This document shows positions 36,884-44,086 of a stretch of DNA of 64,000 nt, piece by piece. The position numbers and the translations under genes are program-made. How positions within the stretch are numbered: the first letter of the stretch is position 1; each line of letters starts with the position of its first letter. Origin of the DNA: Lachnospiraceae bacterium (GTDB lineage Bacteria > Bacillota > Clostridia > Lachnospirales > Lachnospiraceae); contig JAFXQX010000030.1 of the NCBI GenBank assembly GCA_017526745.1, positions 37,277 through 101,276 of the forward strand, given 5' to 3'. The notes under the pieces are model-generated. The model was not told where the DNA came from. It was given only the letters and a program-made list of their open reading frames with translations, and did no database searches.

Positions 36884-38026
36884 TTATAGCATAATCTTCT
36901 CGCCCTGTCGCTTTTGCCACGGATCGTATTTCTTGTTTTCCAGAATATCTGCGATCCTTTCACTTGCATGTCCGTCACCATATGGATTGCTTGCATTACT
37001 CATCTTTTCGTACTCGAAATCGTCCTCAAGCAGTTGTTTAAATGAACTGTAAATCTTCTCCTCATCAGTCCCGACAAGTTTAAGTGTTCCTGCCTCTATT
37101 CCTTCCGGTCTTTCTGTAGTATCCCTCATCACAAGGACCGGAACTCCGTAGCTCGGACATTCTTCCTGTATTCCGCCCGAATCAGTCAGGCAAAGATAAC
37201 TTCTTGATTCGAAATTATGACAATCGATAACGTCTATCGGCTCGATAATATGTATCCTGTCGCAACCCGCCAGTTCCTGTCGGGCCGCTTCTCTAACCTC
37301 CGGATTCATGTGTATCGGATATATCGCCTTACAGTCCTGGTGTTCATCGAGAACCCGCCTTATCGCTCGGAACATGTGATGCATGGGTTCTCCAAGATTT
37401 TCTCTCCTGTGGGCCGTAATGAAGATCAGTTTGTCTTTACCTACCCAATCAAGTTCGGGGTGAGTATAATCCTCCCTCACGGTATATCTCATCGCATCTA
37501 TTACCGTATTTCCTGTGACATATATTGTGTCTTCGCTCTTTCCTTCGCGGATAAGATTTGAAGCTGCAAGTTTTGTGGGTGCAAAGTTGTATTGGCTGAT
37601 AATGCCCACACCCTGCCGATTGAATTCTTCCGGGAAGGGGCTGTGTAAATTGTAGGTCCTTAATCCCGCCTCAACATGACCAACGGGAATCTGCAAATAA
37701 AAGCATGCAAGTGCGGTCGCAAATGAAGTGCTCGTATCTCCGTGAACAAGAACAACATCGGGATTGACCTTTTCAAGGACGGGTCTTATTCCGTTTATAA
37801 CGTTTGTTGTAATATCGAAAAGATCCTGGCGATCTTTCATAATGTTCAGATCGAAATCCGGAACAACGTCAAATGCATTCATGACCTGATCAAGCATTTG
37901 GCGATGTTGTGCCGTAACGCAGACTATAGTTTCGATATTAGGTCTCTTTTTTAATTCCAGAACAAGCGGGCACATTTTTATGGCTTCCGGTCTTGTTCCG
38001 AATACAACGAGGATTCTTTTACTCAT
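36884..38026 (-). CDS. wecB: UDP-N-acetylglucosamine 2-epimerase (non-hydrolysing)
   Basis: Interconverts UDP-GlcNAc and UDP-ManNAc for surface glycans and teichoic acid linkage units. The 380 residues show VFGTRPEAIKMCPLV at the N-terminus, VLVHGDTSTSFA, VGHVEAGLRT, FITAHRRENLGEP and LTDSGGIQEECPSYGVPVLV, all family hallmarks at expected positions. It precedes the Septu pair and lies at the upstream end of the glycan locus, but is separated from that locus by the terminator-like element at 34.8 kb. Confidence 0.95.
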   Translation of the reverse strand: MSKRILVVFGTRPEAIKMCPLVLELKKRPNIETIVCVTAQHRQMLDQVMNAFDVVPDFDLNIMKDRQDLFDITTNVINGIRPVLEKVNPDVVLVHGDTSTSFATALACFYLQIPVGHVEAGLRTYNLHSPFPEEFNRQGVGIISQYNFAPTKLAASNLIREGKSEDTIYVTGNTVIDAMRYTVREDYTHPELDWVGKDKLIFITAHRRENLGEPMHHMFRAIRRVLDEHQDCKAIYPIHMNPEVREAARQELAGCDRIHIIEPIDVIDCHNFESRSYLCLTDSGGIQEECPSYGVPVLVMRDTTERPEGIEAGTLKLVGTDEEKIYSSFKQLLEDDFEYEKMSNASNPYGDGHASERIADILENKKYDPWQKRQGEKIML

Positions 38027-38050
38027 ACAAGCGGATTTTCAGATTAGTCT

Positions 38051-38236
38051 TTATTTACTAGAATTTCTCAAGTAGTTTTCTACTGCATCAACACTATCCC
38101 CGACCTTCGAAATGATTTCCCGCAGTTCTCGCTCAGTTATGTTAAATCTATCAGTCCAATAGCGAACCTCATGTGGTTCATTCATGTTTATTCTTCTCGA
38201 GTCATGGGGCCTAAGAATTGTCAAATCATCTGGCAT
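38051..38236 (-). CDS. Small DUF3606 protein
   Basis: A 61-residue protein that fits DUF3606: RRINMNEPHEVRYWTDRFNI, then TERELREIISKVGDSVDAVE. GGAGGAAGAAACAA precedes the ATG. The domain function is unknown. It lies 24 bases before wecB in the same direction. Confidence 0.8.
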   Translation of the reverse strand: MPDDLTILRPHDSRRINMNEPHEVRYWTDRFNITERELREIISKVGDSVDAVENYLRNSSK

Positions 38237-38338
38237 TTGTTTCTTCCTCCATTCAAATTAAAAAGCTAATGTAACATTGTTTTCATCAATATAACCTATG
38301 GCTATTTGATTTTCGCCGCAGGCGGGATAAAGCAAAAA

Positions 38339-38374
38339 CTCCCTCTGCGAAGCATTGCTGATTCGCATTGGGAG
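38339..38374 (-). terminator. Rho-independent terminator of the decayed Rpn gene
   Basis: CTCCC and GCGAA pair with TTCGC and GGGAG around a central loop; on the minus strand a T-rich run follows (AGTTTTTGC). It lies 14 bases after the end of the pseudogene. Confidence 0.6.
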
Positions 38375-38387
38375 CTTGATGCATGTT

Positions 38388-38903
38388 CTATTTTGCTGCT
38401 AGAAGAGCTTCGAGTTCGGCAATGCGTTTTTCTGCCGCGTCTGCACGCTTACGTTCGCGCTCGGTATTGACTCGTTCCTCTGCTCATCCTTCTTCTCGGC
38501 CTTCTTCCTTGAAAAGCTGCATGGTCTTTGCTTCATCATACTCTGTTAGACACATATTTCTTACCTCGCTAAGGTGCCCCATAAGAAACTCCTTTATCTC
38601 AAAATCTTCAGGCATATTCTTAATGGCTTTGTCTACTGCGGTTTCTCCATCTGACTTCTCGCTGTTTTTTCTTATCTTCTCGATAAACCACGAATATTCA
38701 GATAGCGTTTTGCAACTTTCGAGCAGATCGCTCTTATACTGCGGGCGGATATTGTACATATGTACCTGAACTTCAACATCCGATATCGAATGATCTTCGT
38801 CCCCGGGAAACGAATCACTGAGTTTCAATACCCGATCCTCTTTATCATCCTTGCCGTTCCCTTCCGAATATGAAACAGAACAATCTGTCCTTCTCTTTGC
38901 CAT
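38388..38903 (-). pseudogene. Rpn-family PD-(D/E)XK nuclease remnant (N-terminus lost, in-frame stop)
   Basis: The readable part corresponds to the C-terminal half of Rpn/PDDEXK_2 nuclease-transposases: NGKDDKEDRVLKLSDSFPG, NIRPQYKSDLLESCKTLSEY and EYDEAKTMQLFKEEGREEG. The N-terminal catalytic half is missing. A TGA at 38484-38486 interrupts the frame after EEGREEG, but the same frame continues to a natural-looking tail, AEERVNTERERKRADAAEKR, almost the same as the tail of the intact gene at 41411-42229. This indicates a CGA-to-TGA change in an already truncated gene. Confidence 0.8.
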
Positions 38904-38939
38904 TTGTCTTTTCTTCCATAATAAATCTCCCTTCGGTTA

Positions 38940-39106
38940 AATGCCGGCAGGAGTATGGAGTGACCGCTCTTTCTGCTTCATCCTTATTCCTGCCTGTAGT
39001 CAGTTGGATCATAAGCAAGGATTTCAGAATCTGTCAGATGTGAGAATCAGATAATAGACGACCGGTAACGCTTTCGGTATGAAATTTGCTTATGGAAGCA
39101 TTATAT
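38940..39106. repeat. Divergent third copy of the nuclease-gene upstream repeat
   Basis: Shares GCCGGCAGGAGTATGGAGTG, then TTCCTGCCTGT and ATAAGCA-GGATTTCAGAAT with the region upstream of the intact Rpn gene (42252-42420), but with many changes. It holds the promoter side of the remnant at 38388-38903. Confidence 0.6.
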
Positions 39107-39196
39107 CATATGCCACGCGTATTGTCTTTGGTTTTTCCCAATGCAAATATAGTTTTTTCAAGGTTCCATTGGCATGGTCCTGATGGTGGCGACAAC

Positions 39197-39284
39197 AAAA
39201 AACTGCCGCATTTCTGCGACAGTCTGTAAGTAACAATTTTCGCATCCATGCCGGTAGTAAATATCTCCAGTAATGTATATCGGC
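39197..39284 (-). ncRNA. Copy 2 of the repeated two-hairpin element
   Basis: On the minus strand: GCCGATATA (39284-39276) starts the first hairpin, whose other arm is TACCGGC (39256-39250), then the conserved linker ATGGATGCGAAAATT (39249-39235), then a stem-loop ACTGTCGCA/TGCGGCAGT (39223-39202) and a run of T. Compared with copy 3, stems vary while the linker is kept, as expected for a structured RNA. Unidentified; it could also be a transposed terminator module. Confidence 0.6.
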
Positions 39285-39309
39285 ATAAACCCCGTATTTC
39301 TTTAACAAA

Positions 39310-39350
39310 AAACTCCCGCAGCAAGCCGCTCTCGATCTGCTTTGGGAGTT
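39310..39350 (-). terminator. Rho-independent terminator after the second nuclease remnant
   Basis: On the minus strand AACTCCCAAAGCAGATCGAG pairs by its ends with GCGGGAGTT, followed by TTTTTG. An almost identical hairpin follows the intact Rpn gene at 41359-41400. Confidence 0.7.
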
Positions 39351-39369
39351 CTGTATTACGAATTATTGT

Positions 39370-39857
39370 CTATACCACAGCGCATCTCTTCTTCAGTTCT
39401 TCATTTTCCGCACGAAGAATTGCATTTTCAGACTGGAGTCTGTCGCGTTCAGCCTTTTCCTCAGCCCTGACCTTTGTTACTGCCTTATCTACTGCTTCCT
39501 GTTGTTCTTTGTATATAATTTGCCCTACTTTAGTCATGCTTATCAACCTCCTTATCTATTCTTCATCATCTCTGCTTATTATCTTGTCTGAAAATGCTAT
39601 CATTCCGGCCAGGATCTGTCTTTGCTCGTCCTCATCAATGAGATCTTTCGCAAGATCAATCACGGCTCTTAGCGCTATTCTCTTAGCTTCTTTACCTTTT
39701 TCCGACAATGGGCAGAGCATAAGTCGGAGTTTTTGGATCGCTTGAAGATTACTGCCTTTTTCGATCTCCTCTTTACACTCAGCCAGAATTGACGTCGCAT
39801 CAAGCTCTGACAAAAATGCCTCAGTAAGCATCAACTTATCCGCATTATGTACTCAGG
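39370..39857 (-). pseudogene. Second PD-(D/E)XK nuclease gene remnant (5' truncated, in-frame TAG)
   Basis: Homologous to the C-terminal half of the intact gene at 42883-43800. Similarity begins abruptly at ADKLMLTEAFLSELDATSIL (39857), so the catalytic N-terminal half is missing. The frame is then interrupted by TAG at 39556-39558, where the intact gene has GAG (Glu); after it the same frame continues as IRRLISMTKVGQIIYKEQQE and a charged coiled tail ending at 39370. The tail after the shared part differs from that of the intact gene. Two independent lesions indicate decay. Confidence 0.8.
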
Positions 39858-39932
39858 ATTTTTCTACAGTTATTACCGGCACCGAATAATACAAGGTTTC
39901 TTCCCTGTATTGCTCTGACGTATTCTTTGTAT

Positions 39933-40016
39933 AAAGGACCGTCGTACTTATACGACAGTCCCGAGTGTATGATTTTCGCGTCCGTGCCGATAAAGTATCC
40001 AATATAATATATCGGC
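39933..40016 (-). ncRNA. Copy 3 of the repeated two-hairpin element
   Basis: On the minus strand: GCCGATATA (40016-40008) pairs with TTTATCGGC (39995-39987), then the linker ACGGACGCGAAAATC, then a 10-bp stem with one mismatch (39961-39936, GGAC-GTCGTA arms, loop TAAG) and a short T run. The stem sequence differs from copies 1 and 2 but still pairs, which is compensatory. Located between the small-peptide gene and the nuclease remnant. Confidence 0.62.
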
Positions 40017-40073
40017 TGATTCATGGGAAATCTTTAATATGTATTGCCCGATCCGGATTCTCGCTACAGGTTC

Positions 40074-40102
40074 TTGACATCCTCTAACATGAGCATTATT
40101 AT
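40074..40102 (+). promoter_or_regulatory. Strong promoter for antisense RNA, copy A
   Basis: TTGACA (40074-40079), 17-base spacer, TATTAT (40097-40102). It points toward the 3' end of the small peptide gene on the other strand. The same arrangement with the same hexamers occurs at 42629-42657. Confidence 0.7.
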
Positions 40103-40108
40103 AACATG

Positions 40109-40204
40109 TAGAAAGGCATTACCGTGAAGCAAACGGTTCGCCTTAGTTGATTGTTTCTACGAAAGAAAGCAACCTAACCTTGCGACTGGCGGTTGCTTTC
40201 TTTC
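40109..40204 (+). ncRNA. Putative antisense antitoxin RNA, copy A
   Basis: Predicted to start near 40109 from the promoter above, pass a stem-loop (AAGGC-ACCGT/ACGGT-GCCTT, about 40114-40143) and run into the perfect 14-bp inverted repeat 40161-40174/40191-40204, which is followed by a T-rich stretch. It overlaps the last 10 codons of the peptide gene in antisense. The ends are estimates. Confidence 0.55.
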
Positions 40205-40299
40205 ATTTTATGATTTCTTTTATCCCGAATCCTGAACACTATCGTAAGGATCACTCCTGTAATAGATGCTGCAGTTCCAAGAATAGTCAAGATCAGCAC
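40174..40299 (-). CDS. 41-residue hydrophobic peptide, type I toxin-like, copy A
   Basis: Starts at GTG 40299 (an in-frame TAG lies two codons upstream). It has one membrane-spanning stretch, LILTILGTAASITGVILTIV, then a basic tail FRIRDKRNHKMKESNRQSQG. A paralogue of identical length lies at 42725-42850. Its 3' end lies in a strong stem-loop and is covered by an antisense transcript, as in TxpA/RatA-type systems. No good ribosome site is seen, which is common for such toxins. Function is inferred from layout and peptide type. Confidence 0.65.
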   Translation of the reverse strand: MLILTILGTAASITGVILTIVFRIRDKRNHKMKESNRQSQG

Positions 40300-40448
40300 A
40301 AAACTACTCGATCAAACCTTTCTCTAGATTTTCCACTCGAAAACCTCCTTTCGCGGAAGTCCGGATGTTTCATCCGTTGGAAGGCGAACCTTTCTCGATC
40401 TGCTTTGGAAGTTTGAATTATAATTCAGCTACTATGAGTGCTTATCCT

Positions 40449-40670
40449 TTATACATATATCCTTGTCGACTGAAAACTCCCCTCTACCAACAAAGGCGTG
40501 GTTATTCTATCTCCATCGCCGGATGTAAGCCCTACTGATTTAATCCTAAACGGTTTCCCTTCGGCATCCAGTATTCCTATCCCATTCTTAAGTATGGAAT
40601 CATCTCCTCTAACGATTACTGTTGTATCGCCATTTATAGGTGCGGTATCAATCACATCCAGTATAGTCAT
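40449..40670 (-). CDS. Unknown 73-residue protein, second gene of a cassette
   Basis: Starts MTILDVIDTAPINGDTTVIV, with a perfect GAAGGAGG seven bases before ATG at 40670. The sequence is rich in beta strands and glycines (GDDSILKNGIGILDAEG, FRIKSVGL, TTPLLVEG) and could be a small beta-barrel like translation-factor domain 2. No cysteine, signal or membrane segment. It begins one base after the stop of the 139-residue gene upstream, so the two are coupled; it may be that gene's partner or immunity protein. I do not recognise a family. Confidence 0.6.
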   Translation of the reverse strand: MTILDVIDTAPINGDTTVIVRGDDSILKNGIGILDAEGKPFRIKSVGLTSGDGDRITTPLLVEGSFQSTRIYV

Positions 40671-40671
40671 A

Positions 40672-41091
40672 TTAAGCACCTCCTTCGTAGTACATTTGTA
40701 AATCAATGTAATCCTGTTGCAAAGCCATCTTTGTGATCTCGATATCCATTGGAGTCAATTCATACGACTTTGCACATCTCAAAACTTTCTCTTTTGCCTC
40801 AATTTCACACTTTATATGGGACAGCTTTGTTCCATCACATCTATTAGACGAATACTGCCATAAATGTATTAATTCCTCAAATACAACCGAGCGACTTGGT
40901 TTATTCCGAAACACAACCGTGTTCTCATTAAGCGTGAAGGTCTCAGCTCCCTGCGCTCTACATATCTGATCAGCCGCCTCACCCATCCAGACAGTTACAC
41001 CCTTTCTTTTCAACGCTTTGCAAATTCGCTGAAACTGTTTTTTAGGCATAGGCTCAGCTCGATTCCCTCTATTCTGTTTTCTGTATATCAT
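40672..41091 (-). CDS. Unknown 139-residue protein with an EELIH motif, possible toxin domain
   Basis: Starts at ATG 41091 after AAGGAGGAGAA. The middle holds VVFEELIHLWQYSSNRCDGT and later IKCEIEAKEKVLRCAKSYEL. The E-E-x-x-H with a downstream E-x-E-A-x-E resembles degenerate zincin-like metallopeptidase domains of polymorphic toxins, but the HExxH is not intact, so this is weak. The N-terminus is basic (MIYRKQNRGNRAEPMPKKQF). Its upstream region is a copy of the region upstream of the intact Rpn gene. A short fragment matching its EELIHLWQYS part occurs at 45345-45387. Confidence 0.55.
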   Translation of the reverse strand: MIYRKQNRGNRAEPMPKKQFQRICKALKRKGVTVWMGEAADQICRAQGAETFTLNENTVVFRNKPSRSVVFEELIHLWQYSSNRCDGTKLSHIKCEIEAKEKVLRCAKSYELTPMDIEITKMALQQDYIDLQMYYEGGA

Positions 41092-41142
41092 TTCTCCTCC
41101 TTATTTGGATAATGCGGCAGAAATGATATACTCCTATATATT

Positions 41143-41359
41143 ATCCTCATTCCTGCCTGTTGTTTGTTGGGGTATAAGCAGGAATTTCAGAATAGTTCAG
41201 ATAAGACTGTAGACGGCTGTAATGCCAAATATGAGAAAAACTTGCTTATGAAGTGATTTTAGCATAATTCTAGACGTTTGTCGCTGGATTTTCTGGAATT
41301 TTGGGTATGATTTTCCAGATGTAAAGAGTTGGTTTTCAAGGTAATACGGGTGAATAAAA
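41143..41359. repeat. 217-bp direct repeat, left copy
   Basis: Aligns without gaps to 42291-42507 (offset 1148). The first 120 bases differ at about three positions; the last 90 are more divergent. This copy is the upstream region of the 139-residue gene; the right copy is the upstream region of the Rpn gene. Confidence 0.85.
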
Positions 41360-41400
41360 AACTCCCGCAACAGACCACTCTCGATCTGCTTTGGGAGTTT
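41359..41400 (-). terminator. Rho-independent terminator of the intact Rpn gene
   Basis: On the minus strand AAACTCCCAAAGCAGATCGA begins the hairpin and GCGGGAGTTTTTTATT ends it. It starts ten bases after the stop codon and is near-identical to the hairpin at 39310-39350. Half of the same sequence (CTCGATCTGCTTTGGGAG) survives after the gene at 42883. Confidence 0.72.
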
Positions 41401-41410
41401 AATGGATGTT

Positions 41411-42229
41411 CTATTTTGCAGCCAATAATCTCTCGAGTTCAGCCACGCGGCGCTCGGCGGCTTCTGCTCGGCTTCGTTCACGTTCCGTATTGGCGCGTTC
41501 TTCTTCTCTGCCTTCTTCTCTGCCTTCTTCACGGCCTTCTTCACGGCCTTCTTCTCGCTCTTCCATCAGTATTTGACGTTCTTTTATATATTCTGATCTC
41601 CACATTTCATTCTTCCTTCCTTTTACCACAGCCTCATCAATACGTTTCGTGAGAGGATTGTTAGCATGTCCGCTCCTTATATAATCATATAAGTCTTTTA
41701 TCTCTGCAGAGATATCATAGCCTTCATAGCAACAGTTGTAGAAGATCTTTGTCGTTCCATCATTAAGCTCTAGTTCAGGAGTTTCTTTGCATCTTTCCGT
41801 AAATGTGTATTGTGCAAAACCAAGTCGAAACGGATCAAAAGTACATATGAACATTATCTTGCTGTCCGGAAGGTCCTTATATGGTCTTCCCTTATCCAGA
41901 TAATCCGTATCTATTGAACTCTGATAATATCTGCATCGTTTGGGGAGTTGGTGATACTCGATACCTTTCTTATTCGGATTTTGCATCTCTGCATCAAACA
42001 CCGAACCAGTGTCATCCACATTATACACATCCAGTCTTATCGGTTTTCCCTCAGATGTATACCTAAACTCTCGTTGAGGCTGGATTTCTGTCAGTTCTCC
42101 GACCGGCTGTTGTAGCAGACATTCAAGCACATCCCTGCATAATTGCGGATCTTTCATGACTTTCCCAAACATAAAGTCATCTGAAAAATCCAAGTCCTCA
42201 TAGTTCTTTCTTACTCTTTGCTCACTCAT
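41411..42229 (-). CDS. Rpn-family PD-(D/E)XK nuclease/putative transposase
   Basis: A 272-residue protein. It opens with DLDFSDDFMFGKVMKDPQLC, typical of the family, and shows the catalytic core IRLDVYNVDD (D67) with FDAEMQ (E81-x-Q83). Then RCRYYQSSIDTDYL and a long charged C-terminus with four EEGR repeats (about 220-235) and a coiled coil ending LERLLAAK. ATG at 42229 has AAAGGAG seven bases upstream; the open frame extends 23 codons further without support. Members nick DNA and promote recombination or move as solitary elements. The tandem repeat of EEGR is a slippage-prone tract. Confidence 0.88.
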   Translation of the reverse strand: MSEQRVRKNYEDLDFSDDFMFGKVMKDPQLCRDVLECLLQQPVGELTEIQPQREFRYTSEGKPIRLDVYNVDDTGSVFDAEMQNPNKKGIEYHQLPKRCRYYQSSIDTDYLDKGRPYKDLPDSKIMFICTFDPFRLGFAQYTFTERCKETPELELNDGTTKIFYNCCYEGYDISAEIKDLYDYIRSGHANNPLTKRIDEAVVKGRKNEMWRSEYIKERQILMEEREEGREEGREEGREEGREEERANTERERSRAEAAERRVAELERLLAAK

Positions 42230-42290
42230 GATTTTCTCCTTTCGGTCTGTTATTCCGGCAGGAGTATGGAGTGGCCGGCTCATCTGCTTC

Positions 42291-42507
42291 ATCCTCATAC
42301 CTGCCTATTGTTTGTTGGGGTATAAGCAGGAATTTCAGAATAGTTCAGATAAGACTGTAGACGGCTGTAATGCCAAATATGAGAAAAACTTGCTTATGAA
42401 ATGATTTTAGCATAATTTCAGGTGTTTGTCGCTGGGTTTCTTGGAATTTCGGGGATGATTTTCCCGAGGGAAAGAATTGTTTTCTAAGGTGATGCGGGCG
42501 AATAAAA
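42291..42507. repeat. 217-bp direct repeat, right copy
   Basis: See the left copy at 41143-41359. Together they bracket the intact Rpn gene, so recombination between them would delete it and leave one copy. Confidence 0.85.
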
Positions 42508-42628
42508 GCTCTTATAAATAGCATAAATTTTTTCTTCTATTCCGACATTTATTACGTCATCTATTATGAAGTGATTTTGGGACAATCTCGGCTATTCGCT
42601 GTACAACCAATCATTTTATCGTTACACA

Positions 42629-42657
42629 TTGACATTGGCATCTATAGGCACTATTAT
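42629..42657 (+). promoter_or_regulatory. Strong promoter for antisense RNA, copy B
   Basis: TTGACA (42629-42634), 17-base spacer, TATTAT (42652-42657). The hexamers and the spacer length are the same as in copy A, although the surrounding bases differ, which suggests selection for this promoter. Confidence 0.72.
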
Positions 42658-42663
42658 TATAAC

Positions 42664-42757
42664 CATAAAGGCATTACCGTAAAGCAAACGGTTCGCCTTG
42701 TTATTGGTTACTTAAGAAAGCAACCTATCCTTTGGCTTGGCGGTTGCTTTCTTTCAT
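42664..42757 (+). ncRNA. Putative antisense antitoxin RNA, copy B
   Basis: Predicted from the promoter above to the inverted repeat 42714-42725/42742-42753 (12-bp perfect arms) that overlaps the peptide stop codon. It contains the same stem-loop with ACCGT/ACGGT arms as copy A near 42672-42700. Ends are estimates. Confidence 0.55.
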
Positions 42758-42850
42758 TTCATGATTACGTTTGTCCCTGATCCGGAACACTATCGCCAGA
42801 ACTAGTCCGACAATGGATGCCACGGAACCAAGGACGGTCAGTAAGTGCAT
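42725..42850 (-). CDS. 41-residue hydrophobic peptide, type I toxin-like, copy B
   Basis: ATG at 42850. The peptide is MHLLTVLGSVASIVGLVLAI followed by VFRIRDKRNHEMKESNRQAK and a final Gly: one membrane helix and a basic tail. It matches copy A at about 26 of 41 positions, best in the tail, so the reading frame is conserved between copies. No good ribosome site. The antisense RNA overlaps its 3' end. It lies 32 bases after the nuclease gene at 42883-43800. Confidence 0.68.
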   Translation of the reverse strand: MHLLTVLGSVASIVGLVLAIVFRIRDKRNHEMKESNRQAKG

Positions 42851-42882
42851 TTCAATTACTCGATCTGCTTTGGGAGTTTGGA

Positions 42883-43800
42883 TTATAATCTAGCTGTTGC
42901 CACGAGGTTTTCTTCAACCTTCTTGACCTGTTCGTATGGATAACCGCAAAAATCTACAATTTCTTCTACGGTCTTTCCCCGCCGGAGCATATCTTCAATT
43001 CTTTGAACTTCTCTGGAATCCACTGCTTTCTTTACTGCTTCCTCTTGTTCTTCATATATAATTTGCCCTACTTTAGTCACGCTCATCAACCTCCTTATCT
43101 CTTCCGCATCATCTCTGCTTATTATCTTGTCTGAAAATGCTATCATTCCGGCCAGGATCTGTCTTTGCTCCTCCTCATCAGAGAGATCTTTCGCAAGATC
43201 AATCACGGCTCTTAGCGCTGCTCTCTTAGCTTCTTTACCTATTTCTGACAGCGGACAGAGCATCAGTCGGAGTTTTTGGATTGGCTGAAGACTACTGCCT
43301 TTTTCAATCACCTCTTTACACTCAGCCAGAATTGACGTCGCATCAAGTTCTGACAGAAACACCTCAGTAAGCATCAACTTATCCGCATAAAGATCAAGTT
43401 CGTTATTCGTCGATCCTTTGGAAACATCAGCAGTATAAACAATCACCACTCTGATCTTTGGGATCTTCTTGTTCTGATTGTATAACCTTTTGAAGAGTCT
43501 GGCAACATAGCCAAGATACTTGACTTTGTTCTCATCCGTGTACTTGCTCTCATAATCGATGATGGCATATGATCCGTCAGCGAGCAGGAACAGGTTGTCC
43601 ATAAACATGTCGTTGGCTTCAACAGCAGGCAGCTCAGTAGGTTCAATACTCACGATATCCGGCAGGTCAAGTCCGTACACCTTGAACAGGGTGTCCTTGT
43701 ATTCTTCCGCAAAATACTTGGACGCTATATCCTTGTTCTGATATGCGATGCCTTCATGTTCGTCGAGATTGTCCGGAACAACTCTTTCTTCTTTTTTCAT
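42883..43800 (-). CDS. PD-(D/E)XK nuclease-like protein
   Basis: A 305-residue protein starting MKKEERVVPDNLDEHEGIAY at ATG 43800, with GGAGGACAATGC upstream. The nuclease-type core is YAIIDYESKYT (D82, E84, K86), followed by KVKYLGYVARLFKRLYNQ and IRVVIVYTADV. The C-terminal half is helical (ADKLMLTEVFLSELDATSIL, EGIGKEAKR-like turns) and ends with GKTVEEIVDFCGYPYEQVKK, an HTH-like strip. Related to Rpn-like proteins; the element class is not certain. The remnant at 39370-39857 is its paralogue. Confidence 0.78.
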   Translation of the reverse strand: MKKEERVVPDNLDEHEGIAYQNKDIASKYFAEEYKDTLFKVYGLDLPDIVSIEPTELPAVEANDMFMDNLFLLADGSYAIIDYESKYTDENKVKYLGYVARLFKRLYNQNKKIPKIRVVIVYTADVSKGSTNNELDLYADKLMLTEVFLSELDATSILAECKEVIEKGSSLQPIQKLRLMLCPLSEIGKEAKRAALRAVIDLAKDLSDEEEQRQILAGMIAFSDKIISRDDAEEIRRLMSVTKVGQIIYEEQEEAVKKAVDSREVQRIEDMLRRGKTVEEIVDFCGYPYEQVKKVEENLVATARL

Positions 43801-44086
43801 GCATTGTCCTCCTATAATCATATTCTTATAAGAACGACTGCATGAACTGTAATGATTGGCTGAAATAATGATACAGAAATGGATAGGTATCCTGATAACT
43901 GATCGATCACTTTATATAATTCGTTAATGCTATGTGGGATTATTGGCGAAATGCCGAGAATCCATGCAAGACAATCTGTATAAGTGTGGTCAGTTTATCA
44001 TGTATGAGTTCTGATGTAAAGTATGAAATAATCAAGGTGCACTCGTCTAAGTTTCGGATTCTTAGATAACTGCTCCGATATTATTG
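43801..44086. other. Non-coding stretch, 286 bases
   Basis: AT-rich, without a supported ORF, strong hairpin or repeat that I can see. It contains the upstream region of the nuclease gene at 42883-43800 and the 3' side of the gene at 44087. Confidence 0.5.

Noticed and set aside
39090..39324. Two 72-residue frames over the repeat region
   Set aside because: They lie on the two-hairpin element and on the upstream repeat, lack ribosome sites and have no protein-like composition; better read as RNA/regulatory sequence.
41143..42507. Composite transposon or IS bounded by the 217-bp repeats
   Set aside because: The repeats are direct, have no terminal inverted ends or target-site duplication that I can see, and each is simply the upstream region of the next gene.
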